NCBI GenBank assembly: GCA_900100895.1
Contig: FMTX01000016.1
Coordinates: 30,462-94,461, forward strand
From: Lachnospiraceae bacterium YSD2013
Lineage (GTDB): Bacteria; Bacillota; Clostridia; Lachnospirales; Lachnospiraceae
Reading direction: 5' to 3'
DNA length: 64,000 nt
This document shows positions 16,390-25,240 of the stretch, piece after piece. The notes under the pieces are model-generated. The model made no database searches and had not been told where the DNA came from. It was given only the letters and a program-made list of their open reading frames with translations. The stretch's first letter is position 1, and each line of letters begins with the position of its first letter. A program made the position numbers and the translations under genes.

Positions 16390-17089
16390 CCTGTTCCTCC
16401 TTAAGAGCGGCAATGATTCTTTCTTTGAAGCCCTTATCGTCAAGGTTGGCCTTATCCACCACTTCAAGTTCGCCGTGGTTTAAGAGCACAATCACGTCGC
16501 AAAGATCCACCGCAAGGTCCATAAGGTGGGTTGAAAAGATGGTGATTCTGTCTTGCTTAATGTCTCTTAAAATCTGCTTCATTTCCTCCGCTACCACAAC
16601 GTCAAGTGTGGTAAGAGGCTCGTCAAGAAGAAGGAGCTTGGGATTCGCAATAATGTTAACAAGCATCTGAAGTTTGTTCTTCATACCGTGCGAATAGTCT
16701 TTCATAAGCTTGTCTCTGTCTTCTTCAAGTATGCTTACGCTGTCAAAGTACTCATCGATGGTCTTGGGATTCTCGATTCGCTCTTTGTTTATTTCAAGGA
16801 AAAATTTAAGGAATTCTCTTCCCGTAAGAAACTCGGGAACGGTAGGAACAGACAATACGTAGCCGATGTCGTCGGGTTCGAGTTCTTTCTTTTTACCATT
16901 CTCTTCAAAAGAAATCGTTCCGCCGGTTACGGGCATGTCTTTGTTGACACAGTTAAAAAACGTAGTCTTACCTGCGCCGTTTCTGCCAAGAAGGCCGTAA
17001 ATCTTGCCTTCTTCAAAAGAAAAGTTGATACCCCTAAGTACTTCTTTCTTGTCAAAGTTCTTGGTCAGTCCCTCAATTACCAATCTCAT
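16382..17089 (-). CDS. ABC transporter ATP-binding protein
   Basis: A 235-residue ATPase with Walker A GLLGRNGAGKTTFF (~31-44), a signature YSHGMKNKLQML in place of LSGGQ (~130) and Walker B LLLLDEPLTTLD. A later IFSTHLMD supplies the switch histidine. The SHGMK signature is common in ABC-2 exporters of the antibiotic/sodium-efflux type. Third gene of the HTH-DUF-ATPase-permease operon; it overlaps the permease start by 8 bp and probably drives it. Confidence 0.9.
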   Translation of the reverse strand: MRLVIEGLTKNFDKKEVLRGINFSFEEGKIYGLLGRNGAGKTTFFNCVNKDMPVTGGTISFEENGKKKELEPDDIGYVLSVPTVPEFLTGREFLKFFLEINKERIENPKTIDEYFDSVSILEEDRDKLMKDYSHGMKNKLQMLVNIIANPKLLLLDEPLTTLDVVVAEEMKQILRDIKQDRITIFSTHLMDLAVDLCDVIVLLNHGELEVVDKANLDDKGFKERIIAALKEEQDA

Positions 17090-17094
17090 TGTTA

Positions 17095-17529
17095 TTACAT
17101 CTCCTTATAAAGTTTTAATCTGATATACAGGCTGTATACCATAACTATCAATTCGGCGCACAAAACGATAAGGATAGCCCTTAACTCAACCCTCATAATC
17201 GCAAGTATCACAAGTGCCGCCGAAAAAAGATAAATCGAAAGCGTATAGGCTTTGGCTCTGGCCTTTTCGTCAATGGCGACGTTTCTCTCATCATTTTTCT
17301 CAATATTGATAAGTCTCATGCGTTCCGGGTCTTTCTTCTCAAGCCTTGCAGCATTGAGTCTTCCGATACCGTCTCCCAGCAAGCCGAAACCGCCTCCGAA
17401 AATAGAATAACTTACTACGGTATAAGCAAAACGCTCGCTGCCAAAGAAGTAAAAACATATAACGCTGATTATTACCAATACCAGGCCTAATATTAGTAAA
17501 GTGTAAGCAGTTCTTCCGCCCTTATCCAT
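17095..17529 (-). CDS. Four-TM DUF2178-like membrane protein
   Basis: A 144-residue protein with four predicted membrane helices in two pairs. Between them lies the motif NIEKNDERNVAIDEKARAKA, characteristic of DUF2178-type proteins that accompany small HTH regulators in Firmicutes. Function unknown; such pairs often sit with ABC exporters. It begins 3 bp after the HTH gene and ends 5 bp before the ATPase, so all four genes are co-transcribed. Confidence 0.7.
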   Translation of the reverse strand: MDKGGRTAYTLLILGLVLVIISVICFYFFGSERFAYTVVSYSIFGGGFGLLGDGIGRLNAARLEKKDPERMRLINIEKNDERNVAIDEKARAKAYTLSIYLFSAALVILAIMRVELRAILIVLCAELIVMVYSLYIRLKLYKEM

Positions 17530-17531
17530 AC

Positions 17532-17729
17532 CTATTCCTCCTCATAGATAAATACATCTTCTATCTTAAGCCCAAAAAATTTGGAAATTTTAAAAGCAAG
17601 TTGTATAGAAGGATTGTATCTGCCGTTTTCAAGTGAACCAATCGTCTGCCTGGACACTTCAAGCGCCATTGCAAGCTCTTCCTGCTTGATTCCTCTCTCT
17701 TTTCGCAATTCCTCAATTCTGTTTTTCAT
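17532..17729 (-). CDS. Small Cro/CI-type HTH regulator
   Basis: A 65-residue DNA-binding protein that is almost entirely one Xre helix-turn-helix (IEELRKERGIKQEELAMALEV, then SRQTIGSLENGRYNPS). The ATG at 17729 is chosen because AGGGGG lies eight bases upstream; a slightly longer in-frame reading would overlap that site. First gene of the operon, with two related palindromic sites flanking its own promoter, so it most likely represses itself and the transporter. Confidence 0.85.
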   Translation of the reverse strand: MKNRIEELRKERGIKQEELAMALEVSRQTIGSLENGRYNPSIQLAFKISKFFGLKIEDVFIYEEE

Positions 17730-17743
17730 GGCATCCCCCTGCA

Positions 17744-17765
17744 CATGGAAAGTTAACTTTACATG
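17744..17765. promoter_or_regulatory. Operator 1 of the HTH-ABC operon
   Basis: CATGGAAAGTTAACTTTACATG is a 22-bp near-perfect dyad (one mismatched pair) between the -10 box and the HTH start codon. Its half site GGAAAGTT recurs at 17795-17810. Confidence 0.7.
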
Positions 17766-17768
17766 CCT

Positions 17769-17796
17769 ATTATAGTGCAGGTTGGTAAAATGTCAA
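17769..17796 (-). promoter_or_regulatory. Sigma-A promoter of the HTH-ABC operon
   Basis: TTGACA (17791-17796), a 16-bp spacer and TATAAT (17769-17774) on the minus strand. The -35 overlaps operator 2 and the -10 borders operator 1. Confidence 0.85.
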
Positions 17797-17810
17797 GTAA
17801 ACTTTCCATG
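17795..17810. promoter_or_regulatory. Operator 2 of the HTH-ABC operon
   Basis: AAGTAAACTTTCCATG repeats the half site of operator 1 and overlaps the -35 box. Two sites straddling the promoter suggest cooperative repression by the small HTH protein. Confidence 0.6.
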
Positions 17811-17857
17811 TTTTTACAAAGTATTTTACTTAAATCGTGCATACAAATGCCCCCTGC

Positions 17858-17884
17858 GGTGACATTTGTCCCACGGTTGTCACC
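17858..17884. repeat. Inverted repeat GGTGACA / TGTCACC
   Basis: Perfect 7-bp arms with a 13-nt centre in the gap between the HTH promoter and the tRNA-Leu terminator. Could be an operator or hairpin; no further evidence. Confidence 0.4.
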
Positions 17885-17900
17885 GTATACAAAAGCGCAT

Positions 17901-17941
17901 AAAAAAACCCGCTCCCATGCAAGCATGGAGCGAGTTTTTTT
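17901..17941 (-). terminator. Terminator downstream of tRNA-Leu(TAG)
   Basis: A run of seven A, a GC-rich stem (CGCTCC-ATG / CAT-GGAGCG) and a run of seven T make a strong hairpin that can work on both strands. It lies ~30 bp past the tRNA 3' end. Confidence 0.9.
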
Positions 17942-17972
17942 ATACACTTTTGTGCACGCTTCGTAGCTTTCG

Positions 17973-18052
17973 TGCGGGTGACAGGACTTGAACCTGCACG
18001 GTCACCCACCAGAACCTAAATCTGGCGCGTCTGCCAATTCCGCCACACCCGC
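17973..18052 (-). tRNA. tRNA-Leu (anticodon TAG)
   Basis: Full cloverleaf on the minus strand: acceptor GCGGGTG/CACCCGC, anticodon stem CCAGA/TCTGG with loop TTTAGGT (anticodon TAG), an extended variable arm and TTCAAGT in the T loop. CCA is not encoded. It has its own promoter and terminator. Confidence 0.95.
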
Positions 18053-18080
18053 GTAAAGTGCGAGAAAATCGCACTTGGAC

Positions 18081-18101
18081 ATTATAACGTGATATTTGTG
18101 A

Positions 18102-18110
<9 letters not shown>
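18081..18110 (-). promoter_or_regulatory. Promoter of tRNA-Leu(TAG)
   Basis: TTGACT (18105-18110), an 18-bp spacer and TATAAT (18081-18086). The -35 overlaps the end of the histidine kinase gene. A GTGCGA...TCGCAC hairpin lies between the promoter and the tRNA. Confidence 0.8.
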
Positions 18111-20192
<2,082 letters not shown>

Positions 20193-20212
20193 AATTATAC
20201 TCTAATTGCATT

Positions 20213-20242
20213 AAAAAAAACAGAGATAAAACTTATCTCTGC
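20213..20242 (-). terminator. Terminator of the six-tRNA operon
   Basis: GCAGAGATAAG and ATCTCTG form a stem followed by eight T on the minus strand, seven bases after the 3' end of tRNA-Lys. Confidence 0.9.
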
Positions 20243-20248
20243 TTTCCG

Positions 20249-20321
20249 TGAGCCACCCGGGACTCGAACCCGGGACAACTTGATTAAAAGTCAAGTGCTC
20301 TACCACCTGAGCTAGTAGCCC
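20249..20321 (-). tRNA. tRNA-Lys (anticodon TTT)
   Basis: 73-nt cloverleaf, acceptor GGGCTAC/GTGGCTC, anticodon loop CTTTTAA with TTT, T loop TTCGAGT. Last tRNA before the operon terminator. Confidence 0.95.
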
Positions 20322-20339
20322 ATCTTATTAAATTACCAA

Positions 20340-20411
20340 CTGGGCTAGGCAGATTCGAACTGCCGAATGCAGGAGTCAAAGTCCTGTGCCTTACCGCTTG
20401 GCGATAGCCCA
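20340..20411 (-). tRNA. tRNA-Gln (anticodon TTG)
   Basis: 72-nt cloverleaf beginning with T as usual for bacterial tRNA-Gln; anticodon loop CTTTGAC (TTG); acceptor TGGGCTA/TAGCCCA. Confidence 0.95.
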
Positions 20412-20473
20412 AAGCTTATTACTCCAAAGTCATACCCATTGGAAATCTACGCTTAGAAATCCGGTACTTACTA

Positions 20474-20578
20474 TCGCTTTGTGGAATACCAAAGCGACAG
20501 CGGAATGCTCCGCACGAACTGTTTTTTAATGCTAAAACAGTTCGTCATTAATGCAAAAAACGCATTAATGATTCCTAA
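20474..20578 (+). repeat. Structured interspersed repeat, copy A1 (inside tRNA operon)
   Basis: Four hairpins in a fixed order: TCGCTTTG/CAAAGCGA; GCGGA-atgc-TCCGC; ACGAACTGTTTT/AAAACAGTTCGT with loop ttaatgct; CATTAATGC/GCATTAATG; then ATTCCTAA. Lies between tRNA-His and tRNA-Gln, so it should be part of the precursor RNA. Confidence 0.8.
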
Positions 20579-20580
20579 AG

Positions 20581-20655
20581 GGTGGATAGAGGGACTCGAA
20601 CCCTCGATCTCCAGAACCACAATCTGGCGCGTTAACCAACTACGCTATATCCACC
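20581..20655 (-). tRNA. tRNA-His (anticodon GTG)
   Basis: 75 nt including the extra 5' G opposite C73 that marks tRNA-His; anticodon loop TTGTGGT (GTG). Confidence 0.95.
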
Positions 20656-20661
20656 ATAAAA

Positions 20662-20735
<74 letters not shown>

Positions 20736-20784
20736 AGATTACGATTCTGAAATTATTCAGTTAATCTACAAAAAAAATAAGCTT

Positions 20785-20894
20785 CAGCCGTTTCGTGAAA
20801 TACCCAAACGGCTGCGGAATGCACCGCATGAAACATCTTTTTAAAGCTAAAGATGTTTCATCATAAACCTAAAGGACAGGTTTATGATTCCTAA
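20785..20894 (+). repeat. Structured interspersed repeat, copy A2 (inside tRNA operon)
   Basis: Same hairpin order as A1 with different stems: CAGCCGTTT/AAACGGCTG; CGG-aatgca-CCG; ATGAAACATCT/AGATGTTTCAT with loop tttttaaagctaa; CATAAACCT/AGGTTTATG; ATTCCTAA. Between tRNA-Arg and tRNA-Gly. Confidence 0.85.
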
Positions 20895-20895
20895 G

Positions 20896-20966
20896 AGCGG
20901 GTGATGGGAATCGAACCCACGTATCCAGCTTGGAAGGCTGGTGTTCTACCATTGAACTACACCCGC
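20896..20966 (-). tRNA. tRNA-Gly (anticodon TCC)
   Basis: 71-nt cloverleaf; acceptor GCGGGTG/CACCCGC; anticodon loop CTTCCAA (TCC). Repeat A2 ends one base from its 3' end. Confidence 0.95.
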
Positions 20967-20976
20967 GTGTCTAGGC

Positions 20977-21051
20977 TCGGGGTGACAGGATTCGAACCTG
21001 CGACCTCCTGGTCCCAAACCAGGCGCTCTAGCCAAGCTGAGCCACACCCCG
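20977..21051 (-). tRNA. tRNA-Pro (anticodon TGG)
   Basis: 75-nt cloverleaf; acceptor CGGGGTG/CACCCCG; anticodon loop TTTGGGA (TGG). First tRNA of the operon. Confidence 0.95.
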
Positions 21052-21083
21052 TAATAGGACCGCGCCCTTGTGACGCAAGAAAG

Positions 21084-21112
21084 ATTATATAATAGGGTTT
21101 TTCATATGTCAA
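21084..21112 (-). promoter_or_regulatory. Consensus promoter of the six-tRNA operon
   Basis: TTGACA (21107-21112), 17-bp spacer and TATAAT (21084-21089): a perfect sigma-A promoter, ~33 bp upstream of tRNA-Pro. The operon reads Pro, Gly, Arg, His, Gln, Lys. Confidence 0.95.
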
Positions 21113-21121
21113 CAAAAACTT

Positions 21122-21607
21122 TTACAAATAATTTACGGTAAAATGAACTTCCGATGAAGCGTCTGTTTCCATGATTAAATAGCTTGCCTGATGCCCGTTC
21201 TGACGCGGTAAAGACAGGCTTCCCGGGTTCACCGCCCAGATGCCTAACTCCTCGTCATACTCAATCGCCGGCACATGTGTATGACCATAAATCACAATGT
21301 CGGCTCCCTTCTCCGAAGCTTTATAGATGAGTCTGTCTGTTCCGTAATAAACTCCGTCCCTGTGACCATGTGTAAGGAGTATGGTATGACCGTCGAATTC
21401 AAACAGTTCTTCCTGCTTAAGCATCGAACCCCAGTCGTTGTTACCCGTGACCATCATGAGTGCGCAGTTAAGCTCACGTCTGAAATCCCTCTCGCTTCCC
21501 GATAAGTCTCCCGCATGAATCACCATATCTACGGGGCCGACCTTTTCTATTACTTCATAGAAGTTTTTGTCATATCCGTGAGTATCACTTACAATCAGGG
21601 CTTTCAT
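21122..21607 (-). CDS. YfcE/MJ0936-type metallophosphoesterase
   Basis: A 161-residue cytoplasmic phosphodiesterase. All metal-binding motifs of the family are present in order: VSDTHG, HAGDL, GNND, LTHGHRDG and YGHTHVP. Members hydrolyse phosphodiesters with Mn or Ni in vitro; the cellular substrate is unclear. The ATG overlaps the end of rdgB by 23 bp, so it is translated from the same message. The rdgB-yfcE pairing is common in Clostridia. Confidence 0.9.
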   Translation of the reverse strand: MKALIVSDTHGYDKNFYEVIEKVGPVDMVIHAGDLSGSERDFRRELNCALMMVTGNNDWGSMLKQEELFEFDGHTILLTHGHRDGVYYGTDRLIYKASEKGADIVIYGHTHVPAIEYDEELGIWAVNPGSLSLPRQNGHQASYLIMETDASSEVHFTVNYL

Positions 21608-22214
21608 ACTCTGCTATCACTTTCCTCATCATTCTGAGAGCGTTGCCTCTGTGACTGATGGCATGCTTCTCTTCGGGCTTAAGCTGAGCTGTGGTGCATC
21701 CAAGTCTCGGTACGTAGAAAATAGGGTCGAAACCAAAGCCGTTCTCGCCGTATTCTTTGTCCGCTATCTCACCGTCTACTATGCCTCGTACTACCTTGCC
21801 GGTTCCGTCAGGGAACACTGCGGCGATGCAGCATACGAACTGAGCGTTGCGGTTACCGTTTCCTTCTTTATTTACACGCTCGATAAGGTTAGCGTTCTTT
21901 ATCCTATAGGAAGTATCCTTGCCCATATATCTTGCGGAATAAATGCCGGGCTCACCGTTTAAAGCTTCCACGCAAAGTCCCGAGTCATCCGCAAGCACCA
22001 GCACATCCTTCATGCCCTTAGCCACTGCCGCATCGTATACCGCGCGGGCTTTGATCATCGCATTCTCTTCAAATGTCGTTCCGTTTTCTTCTATATCAAT
22101 GTCAACTCCCGCTTCTTTCATCGACTGCACTGTGTCAATTACGTGCATGCCGTCGAGAATCTCGCGAATCTCGGACATTTTGTCCTTGTTGCCTGTTGCA
22201 AATATTACGTTCAT
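21585..22214 (-). CDS. rdgB: dITP/XTP pyrophosphatase (RdgB/HAM1)
   Basis: A 209-residue enzyme that hydrolyses non-canonical purine triphosphates (dITP, XTP) to monophosphates, keeping them out of DNA and RNA. Signature segments: FATGNKDKMSEI at the start, VLADDSGLCVEALNGEPGIYSARYMG, and GFGFDPIFYVP. The start is placed at 22214 because the family begins directly with the ATGNK motif; an upstream in-frame ATG at 22247 would add basic residues and overlap the amidase gene. Part of the THUMP-amidase-rdgB-yfcE run. Confidence 0.93.
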   Translation of the reverse strand: MNVIFATGNKDKMSEIREILDGMHVIDTVQSMKEAGVDIDIEENGTTFEENAMIKARAVYDAAVAKGMKDVLVLADDSGLCVEALNGEPGIYSARYMGKDTSYRIKNANLIERVNKEGNGNRNAQFVCCIAAVFPDGTGKVVRGIVDGEIADKEYGENGFGFDPIFYVPRLGCTTAQLKPEEKHAISHRGNALRMMRKVIAEYESPDCK

Positions 22215-22243
22215 TTTCTTAGTGTATCTCCTTCGCGGTCTTC

Positions 22244-23308
22244 TCATTTTGTGTAGCTTCCGACCGCAGTTTCAAGAGCATCGACGATGCCCTGCGCTAT
22301 CTTATTTAAGTATTCCGAATTGTTCAAAAGCCTTGCCTCATCAGTATTGGAAAGAAATCCCGCATACAGATACATTGCGGGCATATCAAGCACCTTAAGC
22401 ACCGCTTCCTCGTCTCCCGCCTCGTTGATTCCGAGAGCCTTGTTGCTCGCCGAAACCGCCGCCGACTTAAGAATCATGTCCGCAAACTCCGCATTTTCAA
22501 GCCCGTTGTGATAATAAAGTGAGTTATACGATGCAGACATTCCGAACTTCTTCACATCATCAACATCCGTCGACAAATGTATGCCCACGAAATAATCCGG
22601 CGACACTGCCTTTATAGCCTTAATACGTTCTTCTGTCGTAAGTGCCTCGTCGTCTTCTCTTGTAAGAAGCACCGTAAAGCCCTTGTCCTCAGCCAGCGCA
22701 CGCACCTTCTCGGCCAAAGAAAGCGTTATGTTCTTTTCCACAATATCGCCTACCCTGGTACCGCTCTGCGCTCCGCCGTGACCGGGGTCTATCATAACAA
22801 TGGGGCGCTTTATCTCCGAAACAGGCGTAATTGTCAGTTCCAGCGCGCGTCCTTTTCGCTCCATTTCACAGGTGCATGCCTCATCAAGCTCAAAAACTAT
22901 CATAGTATCCTTGCCGTCAAAGATTCCCCTCGCCACATCAACATGCTTGTAATTGCCTCTGGGCGGGTCCGAGAGGAAGTATGACTCTCGCGTATCTTTT
23001 ATCCGGACACTGACAGTCTTACGGTCATATCTCACACTCATGGAAATGTCCGACATAGGCGTATCCGAAGGCACAAAGACCTTCAAAGCCGCAGCCTTCT
23101 CTTCCGAGAGATTCTTGGTATCTATCGCCCATTCGAGGTTATCGTAGCCGTACAAGTAGGTTTCTTTTTCCTCCGACTCTTCGCTGACAATAATAGTCTT
23201 CTGCGACGCATAAGCAATCATCACGGAAAAAGAAAGTACGCTTGCGATGATGGTAAGTATCAAAGAAGCCTTTATTAAGTTGCCTCTGTCTCTCCACTTT
23301 TCGTTCAA
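22244..23308 (-). CDS. N-acetylmuramoyl-L-alanine amidase family (Amidase_3) protein lacking the catalytic Glu
   Basis: A 354-residue exported or membrane-anchored protein: one N-terminal hydrophobic helix (LILTIIASVLSFSVMIAYA), a beta-rich AMIN-like part (~40-150) and an Amidase_3 domain (~165-350). Zinc ligands are visible in IDPGHGG, VEKNITL and VGIHLS. The conserved catalytic motif V-E-x-G-F-(I/L)-SN is replaced by LYAGFLSN, with Tyr where Glu is expected, so hydrolysis of the muramyl-alanine bond is doubtful. The start appears to be TTG at 23308, four bases after the previous gene's stop; no better ATG keeps the membrane helix. Confidence 0.85.
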   Translation of the reverse strand: MNEKWRDRGNLIKASLILTIIASVLSFSVMIAYASQKTIIVSEESEEKETYLYGYDNLEWAIDTKNLSEEKAAALKVFVPSDTPMSDISMSVRYDRKTVSVRIKDTRESYFLSDPPRGNYKHVDVARGIFDGKDTMIVFELDEACTCEMERKGRALELTITPVSEIKRPIVMIDPGHGGAQSGTRVGDIVEKNITLSLAEKVRALAEDKGFTVLLTREDDEALTTEERIKAIKAVSPDYFVGIHLSTDVDDVKKFGMSASYNSLYYHNGLENAEFADMILKSAAVSASNKALGINEAGDEEAVLKVLDMPAMYLYAGFLSNTDEARLLNNSEYLNKIAQGIVDALETAVGSYTK

Positions 23309-23311
23309 ACT

Positions 23312-24454
23312 TTACTTCTTTCCGGGCTTCTTGCCCATGAAGGAATAGAAATAGGTCTTCATCATTCCGTTGTAAATCTTACGGTTCTTATCGGCCTTTC
23401 TGTTGATAGCCGCCTCAACGCCGTCGTATGCGGTAATAATGTACATCGACCAGTCCTCAAGATTCTTAAAACGGTCGCCAAGCGTTGCATAAAGTCTGGG
23501 AAGTGCAGCCTTCTCTTCAAGTCGCTCACCGTAAGGGGGATTGGTAATGATGAACCCGTATTTTTTGGCATGACTTAAGTCCTTGACATCGCGCTGTTGG
23601 AAGTGAATAAGCTTCTCGACTCCCGCAAGCTTGGCATTGGCTCTGGCAGCCTCCACCATTTCTCTGTCAAGGTCATAGCCCTGAATATCCGTTTCTATAT
23701 TTAAATCTACAAGGTCACGCGCCTCGTCAAAAGCATCCTTCCAAATCTGAGGTGCCACGATTCCCTGCCAGTCCATCGCCGTGAACTCTCTGTTCATGCC
23801 GGGTGCCATATTGGCAGCCTTCATCGCCGCTTCAATAGGAAAAGTACCGGAACCGCAGAAAGGATCCACGAGGATTCTGTCCTTATTCCAAGGCGTAAGG
23901 TCCAAAAGCGCCGCCGCAAGATTCTCCGCAATGGGAGCCTTGGACACAAGCTTTCTGTATCCTCTCTTGTGAAGACTCACACCGGTAGTATCAAGTCCCA
24001 CGGTCACCTCATCCTTCATAAGCGTAACTCTTACGGGATAATCGTCACCGCTTTCCTCAAACCAGTTAATGTTGTAAACCGCCTTAAGCCTCTCCACCAT
24101 CGCCTTCTTCATAATTGACTGAATGTCTGAAGGTGAGAAAAGCTTACTTTTGATAGAAGCAGCCTTAACAACATTGAATCGTCCGTCCACCGGGATATAG
24201 GACTCCCAGTCCAGTGCCTTGGTACCCTCGAAGAGCTCCTCATAAGTGGTCGCGTTAAAAGAACCTACCTTAATAAGAACACGCTCCGCGGTCCTAAGCC
24301 CGATATTGGCTCTGGCAATAGCCTCATCGTCGCCGATAAACGTAACTCTTCCGTCCAAAACCTCCGATACATCGTATCCGAGATCCGTTATTTCTCTTTT
24401 TAATACGCTCTCCAGCCCAAAGTGGCAGGGAGCAATCAGCTCAAATTTTCTCAT
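23312..24454 (-). CDS. THUMP-domain 23S rRNA guanine-N2 methyltransferase (RlmL/YpsC type)
   Basis: A 380-residue class I SAM-dependent methyltransferase. Residues ~1-160 form the ferredoxin-like plus THUMP RNA-binding region; ~160-380 the catalytic fold, with LVDPFCGSGTFPIEAA for SAM binding and ITNPPYGERL, the N2-guanine catalytic motif. It matches the single-domain Gram-positive RlmL relatives. No clear Shine-Dalgarno precedes the ATG at 24454. First gene of a run with the amidase, rdgB and yfcE. The upstream region is a repeat-filled gap. Confidence 0.9.
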   Translation of the reverse strand: MRKFELIAPCHFGLESVLKREITDLGYDVSEVLDGRVTFIGDDEAIARANIGLRTAERVLIKVGSFNATTYEELFEGTKALDWESYIPVDGRFNVVKAASIKSKLFSPSDIQSIMKKAMVERLKAVYNINWFEESGDDYPVRVTLMKDEVTVGLDTTGVSLHKRGYRKLVSKAPIAENLAAALLDLTPWNKDRILVDPFCGSGTFPIEAAMKAANMAPGMNREFTAMDWQGIVAPQIWKDAFDEARDLVDLNIETDIQGYDLDREMVEAARANAKLAGVEKLIHFQQRDVKDLSHAKKYGFIITNPPYGERLEEKAALPRLYATLGDRFKNLEDWSMYIITAYDGVEAAINRKADKNRKIYNGMMKTYFYSFMGKKPGKK

Positions 24455-24494
24455 AAGGAAATAATAGATTAGCAGAAATATTATGTCAAGGAAT

Positions 24495-24604
24495 CCATTC
24501 TTTCGTGAGATACCAAAAGAATGGCGGAATGCTCCGCATGGAAGGCCATTTTAAAGCTAATGCCCTTCCATCATAAACCTACAATACAGGTTTATGATTC
24601 CTAA
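24495..24604 (+). repeat. Structured interspersed repeat, copy A3
   Basis: CCATTCTTT/AAAGAATGG with loop cgtgagatacca; GCGGA-atgc-TCCGC; ATGGAAGGCCATT / AATGCCCTTCCAT with loop ttaaagct; CATAAACCT/AGGTTTATG; ATTCCTAA. Ends the 5' flank of the THUMP gene. Confidence 0.85.
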
Positions 24605-24769
24605 TATATCAAGGAACTAAGAAAGCATGGACAGTATGCCCATGCTTTCCTTAAAGTAGAAAAAGCACCGCGCCCTGCGATGCTTTTTCCTGAGGGGAGT
24701 ATAATACCTGTTAAATAGGGTATTGATTAAGTCCAAGTGGAGAACTTGGCTTTATCGATGATTCTATAC
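24605..24769. other. Hairpin-rich intergenic stretch
   Basis: No gene. Several small dyads follow one another: GAAAGCATGG/CCATGCTTTC (~24621-24648), AAAAAGCA/TGCTTTTT (~24660-24688), TAATACC/GGTATT (~24702-24723) and CCAAGT/ACTTGG (~24733-24749). A TATAAT at 24700-24705 could be a plus-strand -10. Purpose unknown. Confidence 0.45.
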
Positions 24770-24860
24770 TAGTACCTTGGTACCAGTTTTGCAACATGAA
24801 ATAGTACCAAAGTACCAATTGATTTATTGTGCAGGTTGCATAATTAGTACCTAGGTACTA
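24770..24860. promoter_or_regulatory. Three GTACC palindromic sites
   Basis: TAGTACCTTGGTACCA (24770-24785), TAGTACCAAAGTACCA (24802-24817) and TAGTACCTAGGTACTA (24845-24860, a perfect 16-bp palindrome) share an AGTACC(N)nGTAC core. Repeated palindromes at 32- and 43-bp spacing look like binding sites for a dimeric regulator, but no gene starts next to them. Confidence 0.5.
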
Positions 24861-24970
24861 TAAGGAATCATGGATTTGTACTTTAAATCCATGATGGAAG
24901 GGCATTGGCTTTAAAATGGCCTTCCACGCGGAGCGTTCCGCAGTTTTTTCGGTATTTCACGGAAAAACTG
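24861..24970 (-). repeat. Structured interspersed repeat, copy A4 (reverse)
   Basis: Reverse orientation: TAAGGAAT, ATGGATT/AAATCCAT, a TGGAAGGGCATT-type stem with loop ggctttaa, GCGGA-gcgt-TCCGC, then CAGTTTTTTC / GGAAAAACTG with loop ggtatttcac. Confidence 0.85.
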
Positions 24971-25001
24971 TTTCCTCTTCATAAACTAAAGCAAACAGGC
25001 A

Positions 25002-25111
25002 TTAGGAATCATGAATGTGTCCTTTACATTCATGATGAAAGATCATTAGCTTTAAAATGATCTTTCATGCGGAGCATTCCGCAATCAATTTGATACCTCA
25101 CAAATTGATTG
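25002..25111 (-). repeat. Structured interspersed repeat, copy A5 (reverse)
   Basis: TTAGGAAT, CATGAATGT/ACATTCATG, ATGAAAGATCATT/AATGATCTTTCAT with loop agctttaa, GCGGA-gcat-TCCGC, CAATCAATTT/AAATTGATTG with loop gatacctcac. The arms differ from A4 throughout but pair perfectly. Confidence 0.85.
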
Positions 25112-25203
25112 GTACCGCTTAAAGAAAAAGAGCAAGTCCCTAGAGACTTGCCCATTTTCATAAATGAGAAAAGAGTATGAAAAAGAAAAATTTCATTGGT
25201 AAA

Positions 25204-25239
25204 TATGGATTTACTCTAAATCCATGCGGAGCATTCCGC
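25204..25239 (-). repeat. Partial structured repeat A6
   Basis: Only ATGGATTT/AAATCCAT and the GCGGA-gcat-TCCGC hairpin remain, ending two bases before the LacI stop codon. It may act as the LacI gene's 3' hairpin. Confidence 0.6.
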
Positions 25240-25240
25240 T

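Noticed and set aside
25081..25160. T-box antiterminator (GGTACCGC followed by a hairpin)
   Set aside because: No upstream specifier stem and no aminoacyl-tRNA-related gene downstream; the GGTACC lies at the edge of repeat A5.
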